Part shown: positions 43,187-50,339 of the stretch, piece after piece
Numbering within the stretch: the first letter of the stretch is position 1
How the letters are laid out: each line of letters starts with the position of its first letter
Assembly (NCBI RefSeq): GCF_034259105.1
Contig: NZ_CP139476.1
Span: 1 to 64,000 of the forward strand
DNA from: Limosilactobacillus reuteri
GTDB taxonomy: Bacteria > Bacillota > Bacilli > Lactobacillales > Lactobacillaceae
Direction: 5' to 3'
Length of the DNA: 64,000 nt
Translations under genes and position numbers: made by a program
The notes under the pieces: model-generated
What the model saw: only the letters and a program-made list of their open reading frames with translations
Databases searched by the model: none
Told to the model about the DNA's origin: nothing

Positions 43187-43666
43187 CTAATACAAGTAAT
43201 CACGGTATTCAACCGAATCATCATTAATCAAATCTAAGTCAATATTCCCATTTTCGTCAGTTGCACCTTCGATAATTTTTACTTTATTTTCTCGGTATGC
43301 TAGTTTTAACACTTTAATCCAATGCTTCGGATGAAGTGCTTCATCCAATAATCTTTCGCTGTACAGATCAATAGGTGCCTTTTCATCAACCGTATGGTAA
43401 ACAGTGTCTAATTCATAATCAAAAGCATTGCCCTGTTCCACTGGATTACTGAACAAGTCGAAATAAAAGTCCCATAGTACACACGCAATAAATTCTCCCT
43501 TAATAGTCTTTTTTGCACGGTACTTATCAGCATAATGTGTAAGCACTGAATCAAATGTAACCCCTGCACTAATGAATTTTCTCCGTTGTTCTGGTGTTGC
43601 ATCATGCCAAGCCTTACTCTTAACTAATTCATTAACACTAAATGGTAGTAAATTTACATCAATCAT
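43187..43666 (-). CDS. 159-aa array protein
   Basis: MIDVNLLPFSVNELVKSKAW; TFDSVLTHYADKYRAKKTIK; NIDLDLINDDSVEYRDYLY end. GGAGGAAATG then ATG 43666 or 43669. Unknown. Confidence 0.7.
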   Translation of the reverse strand: MIDVNLLPFSVNELVKSKAWHDATPEQRRKFISAGVTFDSVLTHYADKYRAKKTIKGEFIACVLWDFYFDLFSNPVEQGNAFDYELDTVYHTVDEKAPIDLYSERLLDEALHPKHWIKVLKLAYRENKVKIIEGATDENGNIDLDLINDDSVEYRDYLY

Positions 43667-43708
43667 CATTTCCTCCACACTCCTAAATTTTCTCTCTACA
43701 CCAACCAA

Positions 43709-43930
43709 TTAAAACGGGACTTCATTGGTTTCATAGTCCCAATTACGACGATCAAATTCCTCCATAATGGACTCGGTGTCGTCCCAAACGTAACTGCTGA
43801 GAAATTCCTCTAAATCAGTAATTCCCCACCATTCATTAACAATCTCCATTAACTTTTCTTTATCAAACACGGCCTCACAACCAATGCTTCCCTCAACACC
43901 TGTTTGATAATCCATGACAACTTCACTCAT
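43709..43930 (-). CDS. 73-aa acidic array protein, paralogue of 44910-45116
   Basis: FDKEKLMEIVNEWWGITDLE and EEFDRRNWDYE align with FNKKRLIKCLQQAWGISWKE and DFFDSRKWKYK in the 68-aa protein at 44910. The start is ATG 43930 (GAGGAATTGGCT). Unknown. Confidence 0.75.
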   Translation of the reverse strand: MSEVVMDYQTGVEGSIGCEAVFDKEKLMEIVNEWWGITDLEEFLSSYVWDDTESIMEEFDRRNWDYETNEVPF

Positions 43931-43991
43931 AGCCAATTCCTCAACTTTCCGTATATGATTTTATGTAAACTATATTTACTTAAATTTCTTT

Positions 43992-44846
43992 TTAGAATGT
44001 CCGTAACGGGGTAACTAATCCAATTCCACCATTTTCTCGTGTGAAAGTGAAAGGTCGTAAGGTACCATTAAACGAGAACTTCAAGAACTCTGTATTCTCG
44101 CATTTCTGTAATTCACTAATAAGTAGCTTCACATTGAAGTCAATTTCAAAATTCAGTCCCTTGTTATTCTCGACCTTGTGATTATCACCGATGAACAAAT
44201 TGCGGTGCTTAATTTCTTGAATGTCATCACCAACGCCAATAACAACTTTGGAATTATCTTGAATTTCAAGATGAACATCGTAAAGTCCCTTTGTATTGGT
44301 CTTTTCCTTCAATGCTTTCAGAATAGGCAATAATTCTTTCTTCCGTGTTTCAAATTCAAACCGAGCATTATCTGGAATGAGAAAATCTAATTCCGGGTAG
44401 AATGCATTGAACCGTGTAAAAGTATCGTTGTCTGAATTGTCATCAATAAATGTTTCCTCATTACCGTCTAAGATTGCGACCTTGCCAGTGGGTTTATTAT
44501 TTTTTCCGAACTCTGGAGTAATGAATAAGTGAGTACCATGTTTCGTCGGTGTCTTAGATAAATTCTTTGCAAACTTACCATCAATCAAAAATTCTTTTCC
44601 AACTAACTCATCGCTAGTGCTTGCTGCAACCTTTTGTTGCGTCAAAATATGAGAATCGGTTGCCTCAATAGTTAATTCATTCTCGTGAATTTCAACGTGA
44701 ACATACTGTAATACCGGCCGTGAATCTGTTCGTGCCGTTGCTACGGCAACAAACTTTAGTGCCTTCAAAAATTCTTTTGCGTTCACAATAATTGCTTCGT
44801 TTACGTTACTAGTTGCTACGTTATTTAATAGTGTTTGTGTATTCAT
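43992..44846 (-). CDS. shortened DNA polymerase III beta-clamp homologue
   Basis: 284 residues against about 370-380 for chromosomal DnaN. The N-terminal domain is recognisable: FLKALKFVAVATARTDSRPV, then HVEIHENELTIEATDSHILT, the clamp pattern SRPxLQxVxxE and TDSHxL. The end IGLVTPLRTF matches the clamp C-terminus (PVRT). Sliding clamps tether polymerases and repair proteins to DNA. A mobile-element clamp could recruit host polymerase to the replicon or compete with host clamp partners. RBS AAGAGGTAATTAAC. About 90 residues, roughly one domain, appear to be missing. Confidence 0.7.
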   Translation of the reverse strand: MNTQTLLNNVATSNVNEAIIVNAKEFLKALKFVAVATARTDSRPVLQYVHVEIHENELTIEATDSHILTQQKVAASTSDELVGKEFLIDGKFAKNLSKTPTKHGTHLFITPEFGKNNKPTGKVAILDGNEETFIDDNSDNDTFTRFNAFYPELDFLIPDNARFEFETRKKELLPILKALKEKTNTKGLYDVHLEIQDNSKVVIGVGDDIQEIKHRNLFIGDNHKVENNKGLNFEIDFNVKLLISELQKCENTEFLKFSFNGTLRPFTFTRENGGIGLVTPLRTF

Positions 44847-44909
44847 GTTAATTACCTCTTAATAGTGAATTTATTTTTAATAGTGTTTTTGTTATGATAA
44901 TTTCTTTAC

Positions 44910-45116
44910 TCAAATACCCAAGTCATTGTCTGGATCAATTACTTTATATTTCCATTTTCGGCTATCAAAGAAGTCGGCGATTGCATAGGCTCCGTCCCAA
45001 TCATAGCCACTACGTACAAATTCTTTCCAGCTTATGCCCCATGCTTGTTGCAAGCATTTAATCAGTCTTTTCTTGTTAAAAAGGTAATACCCATTTTCGC
45101 TAAAATTCATCTTCAT
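44910..45116 (-). CDS. 68-aa array protein, paralogue of 43709-43930
   Basis: MKMNFSENGYYLFNKKRLIK; WGISWKEFVRSGYDWDGAYA. GGAGGAAATTATA before ATG 45116. Unknown. Confidence 0.75.
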   Translation of the reverse strand: MKMNFSENGYYLFNKKRLIKCLQQAWGISWKEFVRSGYDWDGAYAIADFFDSRKWKYKVIDPDNDLGI

Positions 45117-45195
45117 TATAATTTCCTCCAATTTGTAAATACTGTTATATCAACGTTTCTAGCACATAAATTTCTTTATAAAAGACATATTTTAT

Positions 45196-45465
45196 CTAAT
45201 CTTCTGCTTCGCTCAGTAATTCGTTTAGATTAATTCCAAATGTTATCCCTGGTTCCAAAGTATCAATTTCTTGCTCCCAAATTTCGATACTATTATTTAA
45301 TTCTTGCCCAAAATCTACTGCGCTATATTCGTTGAATTGTAGATATTGAACTAATAATTTCTTTGCCTTGTCTAACGTGGTTGCTGTAGTAATGTAATCA
45401 GTCGGTTCCTGCCAAAACTCTTGATGATCGACAATAACAACAACATAAACTTTTTTATTTTCCAT
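45196..45465 (-). CDS. 89-aa acidic array protein
   Basis: MENKKVYVVVIVDHQEFWQE; EIWEQEIDTLEPGITFGINL. GCGAGGAAATTAAA site. C-terminus is weakly like 35622-36005. Unknown. Confidence 0.7.
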   Translation of the reverse strand: MENKKVYVVVIVDHQEFWQEPTDYITTATTLDKAKKLLVQYLQFNEYSAVDFGQELNNSIEIWEQEIDTLEPGITFGINLNELLSEAED

Positions 45466-45537
45466 TTTAATTTCCTCGCTTTTCCAAAAATTCTTTTCGC
45501 TTCTACCTATGGAAATATCTAATTTTGTTAATCGTTT

Positions 45538-46101
45538 TTATGCTTCGACGATTTTCAGACCGTAACTCTCAACCCAACCAAAGTCAGTAAGACGCTTCAT
45601 CATTTCATTTGCCGCATCAAGGCTGTAAAATTTATTCCAACGATCATAGCTTAATTTTGTGTAGCGTGGAGTTACCTTTACTCCGATTTTGTCGCCGTCT
45701 GAAATTACCCACTTCCTTGGCTTGACACGTTTTTCTCCAACCAGCACCTTAAATGTTTCCTCGTTTCGCTCTACTACAAACCATTCTTTATACCAGGCAT
45801 CCTCTGGGTTATTGGACTTAGCTTTTTCAGGATCACGGTATCGCAATTTATTATTCTGAGATAACCAAGTTAATCGCTTGCTCATTGTACTGGAGCTACT
45901 AAATCTTAAACTGCCATTAAGTGCGCCATCAGCAAAATCAAAAACGCCCTTTTTAAATTCCTCGGGCGTCTTATAAGTATTCGTGTAATCCTCAACAACA
46001 CGGCGATCAAACATATCGAAACAATTACTCGAACGATAGCGTCCAGTAATCGTCATGGCTTTGCGGTTGATCTTAAAACTTAATACAGTATCGTAACTCA
46101 T
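45538..46101 (-). CDS. 187-aa basic array protein
   Basis: MSYDTVLSFKINRKAMTITG; SSTMSKRLTWLSQNNKLRYR; KVTPRYTKLSYDRWNKFYSL. Unlike its acidic neighbours it is basic. GGAGGAAATTAAG site. Unknown; a DNA- or RNA-binding role is possible from charge only. Confidence 0.65.
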   Translation of the reverse strand: MSYDTVLSFKINRKAMTITGRYRSSNCFDMFDRRVVEDYTNTYKTPEEFKKGVFDFADGALNGSLRFSSSSTMSKRLTWLSQNNKLRYRDPEKAKSNNPEDAWYKEWFVVERNEETFKVLVGEKRVKPRKWVISDGDKIGVKVTPRYTKLSYDRWNKFYSLDAANEMMKRLTDFGWVESYGLKIVEA

Positions 46102-46139
46102 CTTAATTTCCTCCGTTTATCTAAAAATTCTTTTCGCTT

Positions 46140-46475
46140 CTACCAATTAGGAAAAACATATTTTTCTTTAACAATAGTTGTTTGACTAACGGGCATCGCC
46201 CCTGCTATGCCAACTAATTCATGCTTTTCTACACTTTCACCATCTTCTTGTGGATAGGCGAACATTTGAATATCATCTAATTCTTCATCTGTTAATTGTT
46301 CCCAATATTCAAGCATTTCATTTTCATCGTAAAACCCTTCAAGCTCATTACCCATCCAATCGCAAACACTGAAATACCAGGATTTACGAATTAGCTCACC
46401 ATCAAAGTAGTCGTCTGGCTTAATCCATTTGAAAGTAACTGGATAGTTTTCTCGGCGATAGTGTAATTTCTTCAT
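46140..46475 (-). CDS. 111-aa array protein with YFSVCDW segment
   Basis: A basic N-terminal extension (MKKLHYRRENYPVTFKWI) is followed by YFSVCDWMGNELEGFYDENE and EELDDIQMFAYPQED, homologous to the tandem 75-aa proteins at 36421 and 36693. AGGAGGAAATTATC site. Confidence 0.75.
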   Translation of the reverse strand: MKKLHYRRENYPVTFKWIKPDDYFDGELIRKSWYFSVCDWMGNELEGFYDENEMLEYWEQLTDEELDDIQMFAYPQEDGESVEKHELVGIAGAMPVSQTTIVKEKYVFPNW

Positions 46476-46503
46476 GATAATTTCCTCCTTGATAATTTCT
46501 TTT

Positions 46504-46659
46504 CTAGTTGACTTTGGTTAATTCAATTTCTCCATTGGCCGCCGCTTCAATAATCCACGGATAATTTTCAAGTAATACACGGCCACGGATATGGTCAACA
46601 CCGCCTCCATGTGTTCCCTTGTAATCAACTCGGTATAATTTTGTTTTGAAGATACGCAT
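46504..46659 (-). CDS. 51-aa array protein
   Basis: MRIFKTKLYRVDYKGTHGGG; ENYPWIIEAAANGEIELTKV. GGAGGAAATAAAA site before ATG 46659. Unknown. Confidence 0.65.
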   Translation of the reverse strand: MRIFKTKLYRVDYKGTHGGGVDHIRGRVLLENYPWIIEAAANGEIELTKVN

Positions 46660-46685
46660 TTTTATTTCCTCCGTTCTATGAAAAA

Positions 46686-46841
46686 TTATTTTTGTTCAAT
46701 ACCTTTGAGTTGACGAATAATTTTCGCTTCACTCATTATTACCTTGTAATTTGAGTCGGCTTCTTGTGCTGAATGTACCCAGCCCCCAAAGCATACAAGT
46801 GCGATAATAGCAAGCATTACAATTGCAATATTTTTCTTCAT
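46686..46841 (-). CDS. 51-aa exported or membrane-anchored array peptide
   Basis: MKKNIAIVMLAIIALVCFGG is a signal or anchor segment, followed by WVHSAQEADSNYKVIMSEAK. GGAGGACAAATAACC site. The only array product with a clear export-type N-terminus. Entry exclusion or envelope role possible; not shown. Confidence 0.6.
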   Translation of the reverse strand: MKKNIAIVMLAIIALVCFGGWVHSAQEADSNYKVIMSEAKIIRQLKGIEQK

Positions 46842-46876
46842 GGTTATTTGTCCTCCGAGTGGGTGTATTGTGTGGT

Positions 46877-47401
46877 TTACAGGTATTCATTCTTAAATTC
46901 TTCGATAATTTTGCTTGCATGATTGTTAAGCATTTCTTGATATTGATATTCATTCATGCTTGCTAGATTGCCCACCCCATTAAAGTAGATATATGGATCA
47001 AGCCAGTTTTGAATTTCACCAAAGAAAGTTGCACGTGCGATTTCAGTTTTATCCGTGAACATGGTATCGAAAAAGTCATCATCAAAATCATATACATCCT
47101 CGCAGCCGGTTGCTTCACGATCGTCTAGGTCTTTATATACATCCTCGATAGTTTCATAGTCTTCTAGTGCCTCGGCTAATTCATTTAACCGATACATGCT
47201 ATCATCTTCACTGATTGTGAATGGTGCTTCGTAATCACTAATGAACCATTCATCGTGATAACCGTGCTTACTGTCACCGCCTAAGTCTAGCTTGTCCAAA
47301 ATGTCCTTGTTTACGTCATCAACTGGTAACGTTGTCCATTGTCCGTTGAGTTCGCCATCGTTGTACTTTGCCAAGTTTGAAACAAATACGTTAATTTTCA
47401 T
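46877..47401 (-). CDS. ardA: ArdA-like antirestriction protein
   Basis: 174 residues, very acidic. MKINVFVSNLAKYNDGELNG is the ArdA N-terminal pattern (xxVxxLxKYNxGELxGxW), followed by FISDYEAPFTISEDDSMYRL and LNELAEALEDYE. ArdA dimers mimic bent B-DNA and block type I restriction enzymes, helping mobile elements establish. RBS AGGGGTAAATATC. Second gene behind the promoter/leader region, so expressed early in the array. The window also encodes its own RM systems, so ArdA must tolerate or regulate these. Confidence 0.8.
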   Translation of the reverse strand: MKINVFVSNLAKYNDGELNGQWTTLPVDDVNKDILDKLDLGGDSKHGYHDEWFISDYEAPFTISEDDSMYRLNELAEALEDYETIEDVYKDLDDREATGCEDVYDFDDDFFDTMFTDKTEIARATFFGEIQNWLDPYIYFNGVGNLASMNEYQYQEMLNNHASKIIEEFKNEYL

Positions 47402-47466
47402 GATATTTACCCCTTTTTATTTACCTAAAGTCTATTATTTAGCTTAATTAATAGTGTAAGATTACA

Positions 47467-47670
47467 TTAGTTTAATAGGTTCGTCAATAGTGCCCGTAAA
47501 AGTGGAAGGGTCACTGTAATAACAATAACTGCAATGAATAGTGCCAAAATGCTGTACTTTTTAAACTTGATTAACTTTTCGCTATCCCGTTCTAATTGCT
47601 TAATGTATTCAGGATCAACTAACTTGTAATCCTGTTCAGCGTATTTTTGTAGTTCCTTTTGTGACATCAT
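47467..47670 (-). CDS. 67-aa tail-anchored membrane protein, first gene of the array
   Basis: Charged N-terminal half (SQKELQKYAEQDYKLVDPEY) and one C-terminal membrane span (YSILALFIAVIVITVTLPLL). AAAGG site before ATG 47670. It directly follows the putative long RNA leader. Unknown. Confidence 0.65.
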   Translation of the reverse strand: MMSQKELQKYAEQDYKLVDPEYIKQLERDSEKLIKFKKYSILALFIAVIVITVTLPLLRALLTNLLN

Positions 47671-47689
47671 AATTATCAAAACCTTTCTA

Positions 47690-48204
47690 ATGTGTTTCAG
47701 CGGTTATTATTAATCGCTTTATATAGAGTCTTATCGTGTTGATAAGGCTCTCTAAAAACAATTAATAGCGTCTTTTTCACTTTCACAGGCTTAAACCAAG
47801 GAATATTAGCAAGTTCCTGCTGGTAGTATCACGGCGCCTTTATCTACTATTGATTAGGCGGTTGACGTGGAATCACCTACCCCTACCGTACCGGGTTATT
47901 TACCAACTTTTGATATTGCGGAGTTGTTCTCAGTTCTACTGAAAGATTGAACCGCCGTTATTAAGTTTTCAAAGTTCAGCATATGTTGGTTTGAAAGTGA
48001 TTGAGTATGCTCTCGCTCACACTATCCGCCACCTTAACCCGCTATCTAATGGTAGTTATGGCATTATCCTACCCCTACTCATACGAACTATGTGTATCCC
48101 GTCGATACGGTTTATAGATTTAAGATTAAGCCTGTTTAGCCCGTTGACTTATGCGACTTACTAACGTTTTTTGAATTGGTAACTTTCCAATTAATTTGAA
48201 CAAA
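47690..48204 (-). ncRNA. candidate long structured RNA / leader of the array
   Basis: About 500 nt with no ORF on either strand, less AT-rich than the surrounding leaders, lying between four strong promoters and the first array gene. It holds a 7-bp long-range pairing GGCGGTT (47857-47863)/AACCGCC (47950-47956), a hairpin AGAGTCTTATC / GATAAGGCTCT (about 47723-47751), and a repeated CCTACCCCTAC motif (about 47875 and 48068). Large ornate RNAs of ROOL/GOLLD type occur on Lactobacillales plasmids and phages; membership is a guess that needs a covariance search. Confidence 0.45.
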
Positions 48205-48209
48205 TTTAT

Positions 48210-48238
48210 ATTATAGCGTGAACGCTATATATAAACAA
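48210..48238 (-). promoter_or_regulatory. array promoter P4 with palindromic operator in the spacer
   Basis: Minus strand: -35 TTGTTT (48233-48238), 17-bp spacer, -10 TATAAT (48210-48215). TATAGCG-TTCA-CGCTATA spans the spacer and part of the -10. Confidence 0.8.
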
Positions 48239-48296
48239 CCTATTTTTTATTAATCACTCAAGGCTTGTGATTGCTTGTTACTTGATTGTGACTTTT

Positions 48297-48325
48297 ATTA
48301 TAGCGTGAACGCTATAATTTGTCAA
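48297..48325 (-). promoter_or_regulatory. array promoter P3 with palindromic operator
   Basis: Minus strand: -35 TTGACA (48320-48325), 17-bp spacer, -10 TATAAT (48297-48302). Consensus at both boxes. Same palindrome as P4. Confidence 0.88.
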
Positions 48326-48408
48326 GAAGTAAATTTGATCATTTTTGAAAACCTATGCTAGTTCGGTGACTGCTATTTTTGTTTTCATTAATCAACTTTA
48401 CGGCTTTT

Positions 48409-48437
48409 ATTATAGCGTGAACACTATAATTTGTCAA
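48409..48437 (-). promoter_or_regulatory. array promoter P2 with palindromic operator
   Basis: Minus strand: -35 TTGACA (48432-48437), 17-bp spacer, -10 TATAAT (48409-48414). The palindrome has one change (TATAGTG on one arm). Confidence 0.87.
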
Positions 48438-48506
48438 TACCTTTTTCAAATTAATTTTTGAAATGTTTAATATTGAATTATTGCCGTTGTCTAATTGACG
48501 ATTTTA

Positions 48507-48535
48507 ATTATATAGTGTGAACGCTATAAAGTCAA
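48507..48535 (-). promoter_or_regulatory. array promoter P1 with palindromic operator
   Basis: Minus strand: -35 TTGACT (48530-48535), 17-bp spacer, -10 TATAAT (48507-48512). The palindrome has one change, on the opposite arm from P2. Confidence 0.85.
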
Positions 48536-48549
48536 GAAGTAATTTTAAA

Positions 48550-48590
48550 ATAAAAAAACAATAGCATTTTGCCGCTATTGTTTTAGATCC
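48550..48590 (-). terminator. terminator of the regulator-like gene
   Basis: ACAATAGC / GCTATTGT hairpin with a T7 run on the minus strand. It insulates the gene at 48575 from the array promoters. Confidence 0.85.
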
Positions 48591-48811
48591 TTTAAGCGTT
48601 GTTCTATATCGGAATGTAATGCTTTTAAGTCGTTTATATATTGTGTACGATTTTCATTTATTGCTTTTGCGCCTTTTGTATTTCCTTTAAGGTTTATTAA
48701 AACAAAAGAACGCGCCGCCCTTTTCTTTTGATTATAAGTAACATTTAACGGATTTTTTGCGTTCCAGTTGCTAACTGCTTTTAATTGCGCTCTACTTGTT
48801 TTATTTTCCAT
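48575..48811 (-). CDS. 78-aa basic protein, candidate regulator of the array
   Basis: ENKTSRAQLKAVSNWNAKNP then YNQKKRAARSFVLINLKGNT and a C-terminal helical segment (YINDLKALHSDIEQRLKDLK). The T-S-R/D-AQ-x-x-A-x-x-x-W-x-x-x-NP and R-x-A-x-SF pattern occurs in small ribbon-helix-helix-like proteins of Gram-positive mobile elements. ATG 48811 with GAGGCGAAAGA. It ends in its own terminator directly before the promoter cluster, a usual place for the controlling repressor. Binding to the palindromes is not shown. Confidence 0.55.
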   Translation of the reverse strand: MENKTSRAQLKAVSNWNAKNPLNVTYNQKKRAARSFVLINLKGNTKGAKAINENRTQYINDLKALHSDIEQRLKDLKQ

Positions 48812-48973
48812 TCTTTCGCCTCTTTTCGTTATAAAGTACACGTTATAATTATTATAACATACTTACAACCCTAACAGAATAGAAAATAGCACCCTTTTTT
48901 ATTTCTATATAATGAAAGAAAAAATCTACTGAAGAAGATTTAATTTTCTTAAAAAATTTAATTGATAATAAAT

Positions 48974-50252
48974 GGTGGATTATAGAATGAAGTTAGCCAC
49001 CCAGTTGGTGGTAAATAAAAAACGCCATTCGGCGTGACATCAGGTATCATATTAAGTGAACCAAACCTATATGAAAGGATGTCCGTCAAATGACGCACTT
49101 AAATGATACCATGTCTACTAGTTTATTGACTACTCATAAAAAGAATGCTCATCTTACTAAAGAAGAACGTGTGATGATTGCGACTTTAAAGTCGCAAGGA
49201 CTTTCCAATCGCGCAATTGGTCGCCAATTAGGAGTTAATCATCAAACAATTAATAACGAGCTCAACCGTGGTACGGTCCGCCAACTTCGTCGTCAAAAAT
49301 CTAATGGTAAGATTTACGAATATTCTTACTACATCTATAGTTATGAAGCTGGTCAGGCCACATATCTTGAACATCACCGCCATTCTGGTCGTCGTCGCTT
49401 ATATTATTCTTCAAAGCAATTTTTACGATTAGCTGATCAGCTAATGCTTGGTGAGTTTGACGACCACCATTACTCCCCACAAGCGGTTATTTATAAGGCT
49501 CGAGATTTAATGAATGATGGCACCCTGATCCCAAAGTCGGTTGTAACTTTATATCAATGGATTAATGAGGGTGTGCTTCGTACGTCCAATTTAGACCTCT
49601 TTGAAAAACCTAAACGTAAGCATCATCGAACTCATCCGCAAGCTAAAAGGTGCTTAGGGCCTAATATTGCTCAACGACCTCAAACTGCGGACCAACGGTC
49701 CGAAATTGGCCATTGGGAACTAGATACAGTTCAGGGACAGAAAAACGGTAATGACAGTGTTGTACTAGTAATGACTGATCGCCTTTCACGAGTTAATATC
49801 ACGAGTAAAATTGCTGGTAAAACTGCGCATGCAGTAAATCAGTTCTTTATAAATTTACGCCAGAAAATGGGCACAGATGCTTACTATCGCATCTTTAAGA
49901 CAATAACCTCTGACAACGGTTCAGAATTTAGTGAGTTAACACAAGTTCACGATCATGTTTTCTATGCTGATCCGTATTCCCCTTGGGAACGTGGATCCAA
50001 TGAGATCAATAACCGGTTTCTCCGCAAGGAGATTACCAAAGGTGAAGCTATAAATAACTATAGTAGTGCTCAGATCATAGCGACTAATGATTGGATGAAT
50101 CACTATCCACGAGCTATGTTTAATGGACATTCGTCAATGGATATCTATCGTAAGGCCTTCTACCAAGAGATATCACAGCTCCATCAACCAATAATCAATT
50201 GGTCAGTATTATTTATTTGAGTCCAGTGGCTAACTTATTCTTGAAATTTAGG
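48974..50252 (+). mobile_element. IS30-family element C3, 1279 bp, 13-bp target duplication
   Basis: Same ends as C1/C2 but opposite orientation. Flanks ATTGATAATAAAT at 48961-48973 and 50253-50265, exact. Confidence 0.93.
49090..50220 (+). CDS. IS30-family transposase (376 aa), copy C3
   Basis: Full length, same DDE core as C1 (ELDTVQGQ, TSDNGSEF, ERGSNEINNRF). Intact and probably active, since three near-identical copies with clean duplications are present in 24 kb. Confidence 0.93.
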   Translation: MTHLNDTMSTSLLTTHKKNAHLTKEERVMIATLKSQGLSNRAIGRQLGVNHQTINNELNRGTVRQLRRQKSNGKIYEYSYYIYSYEAGQATYLEHHRHSGRRRLYYSSKQFLRLADQLMLGEFDDHHYSPQAVIYKARDLMNDGTLIPKSVVTLYQWINEGVLRTSNLDLFEKPKRKHHRTHPQAKRCLGPNIAQRPQTADQRSEIGHWELDTVQGQKNGNDSVVLVMTDRLSRVNITSKIAGKTAHAVNQFFINLRQKMGTDAYYRIFKTITSDNGSEFSELTQVHDHVFYADPYSPWERGSNEINNRFLRKEITKGEAINNYSSAQIIATNDWMNHYPRAMFNGHSSMDIYRKAFYQEISQLHQPIINWSVLFI

Positions 50253-50300
50253 ATTGATAATAAATTACTGGAATTAAAAAATAAAGATAATAATTATATA

Positions 50301-50337
50301 GGGTAACACATTAATGTATAGCGTGTTGCCCTTTTAT
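50301..50337 (+). terminator. hairpin terminator
   Basis: GGGTAACAC (50301-50309) and GTGTTGCCC (50323-50331), followed by TTTTATG. Confidence 0.8.
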
Positions 50338-50339
50338 GT

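Noticed and set aside
43408..43605. 65-residue minus-strand frame inside the 159-aa gene.
   Set aside because: Alternative frame of a better-supported gene, no ribosome site.
46729..46953. 74-residue minus-strand frame.
   Set aside because: Overlaps ArdA and the 51-aa signal-bearing peptide in another frame; those have proper ribosome sites.
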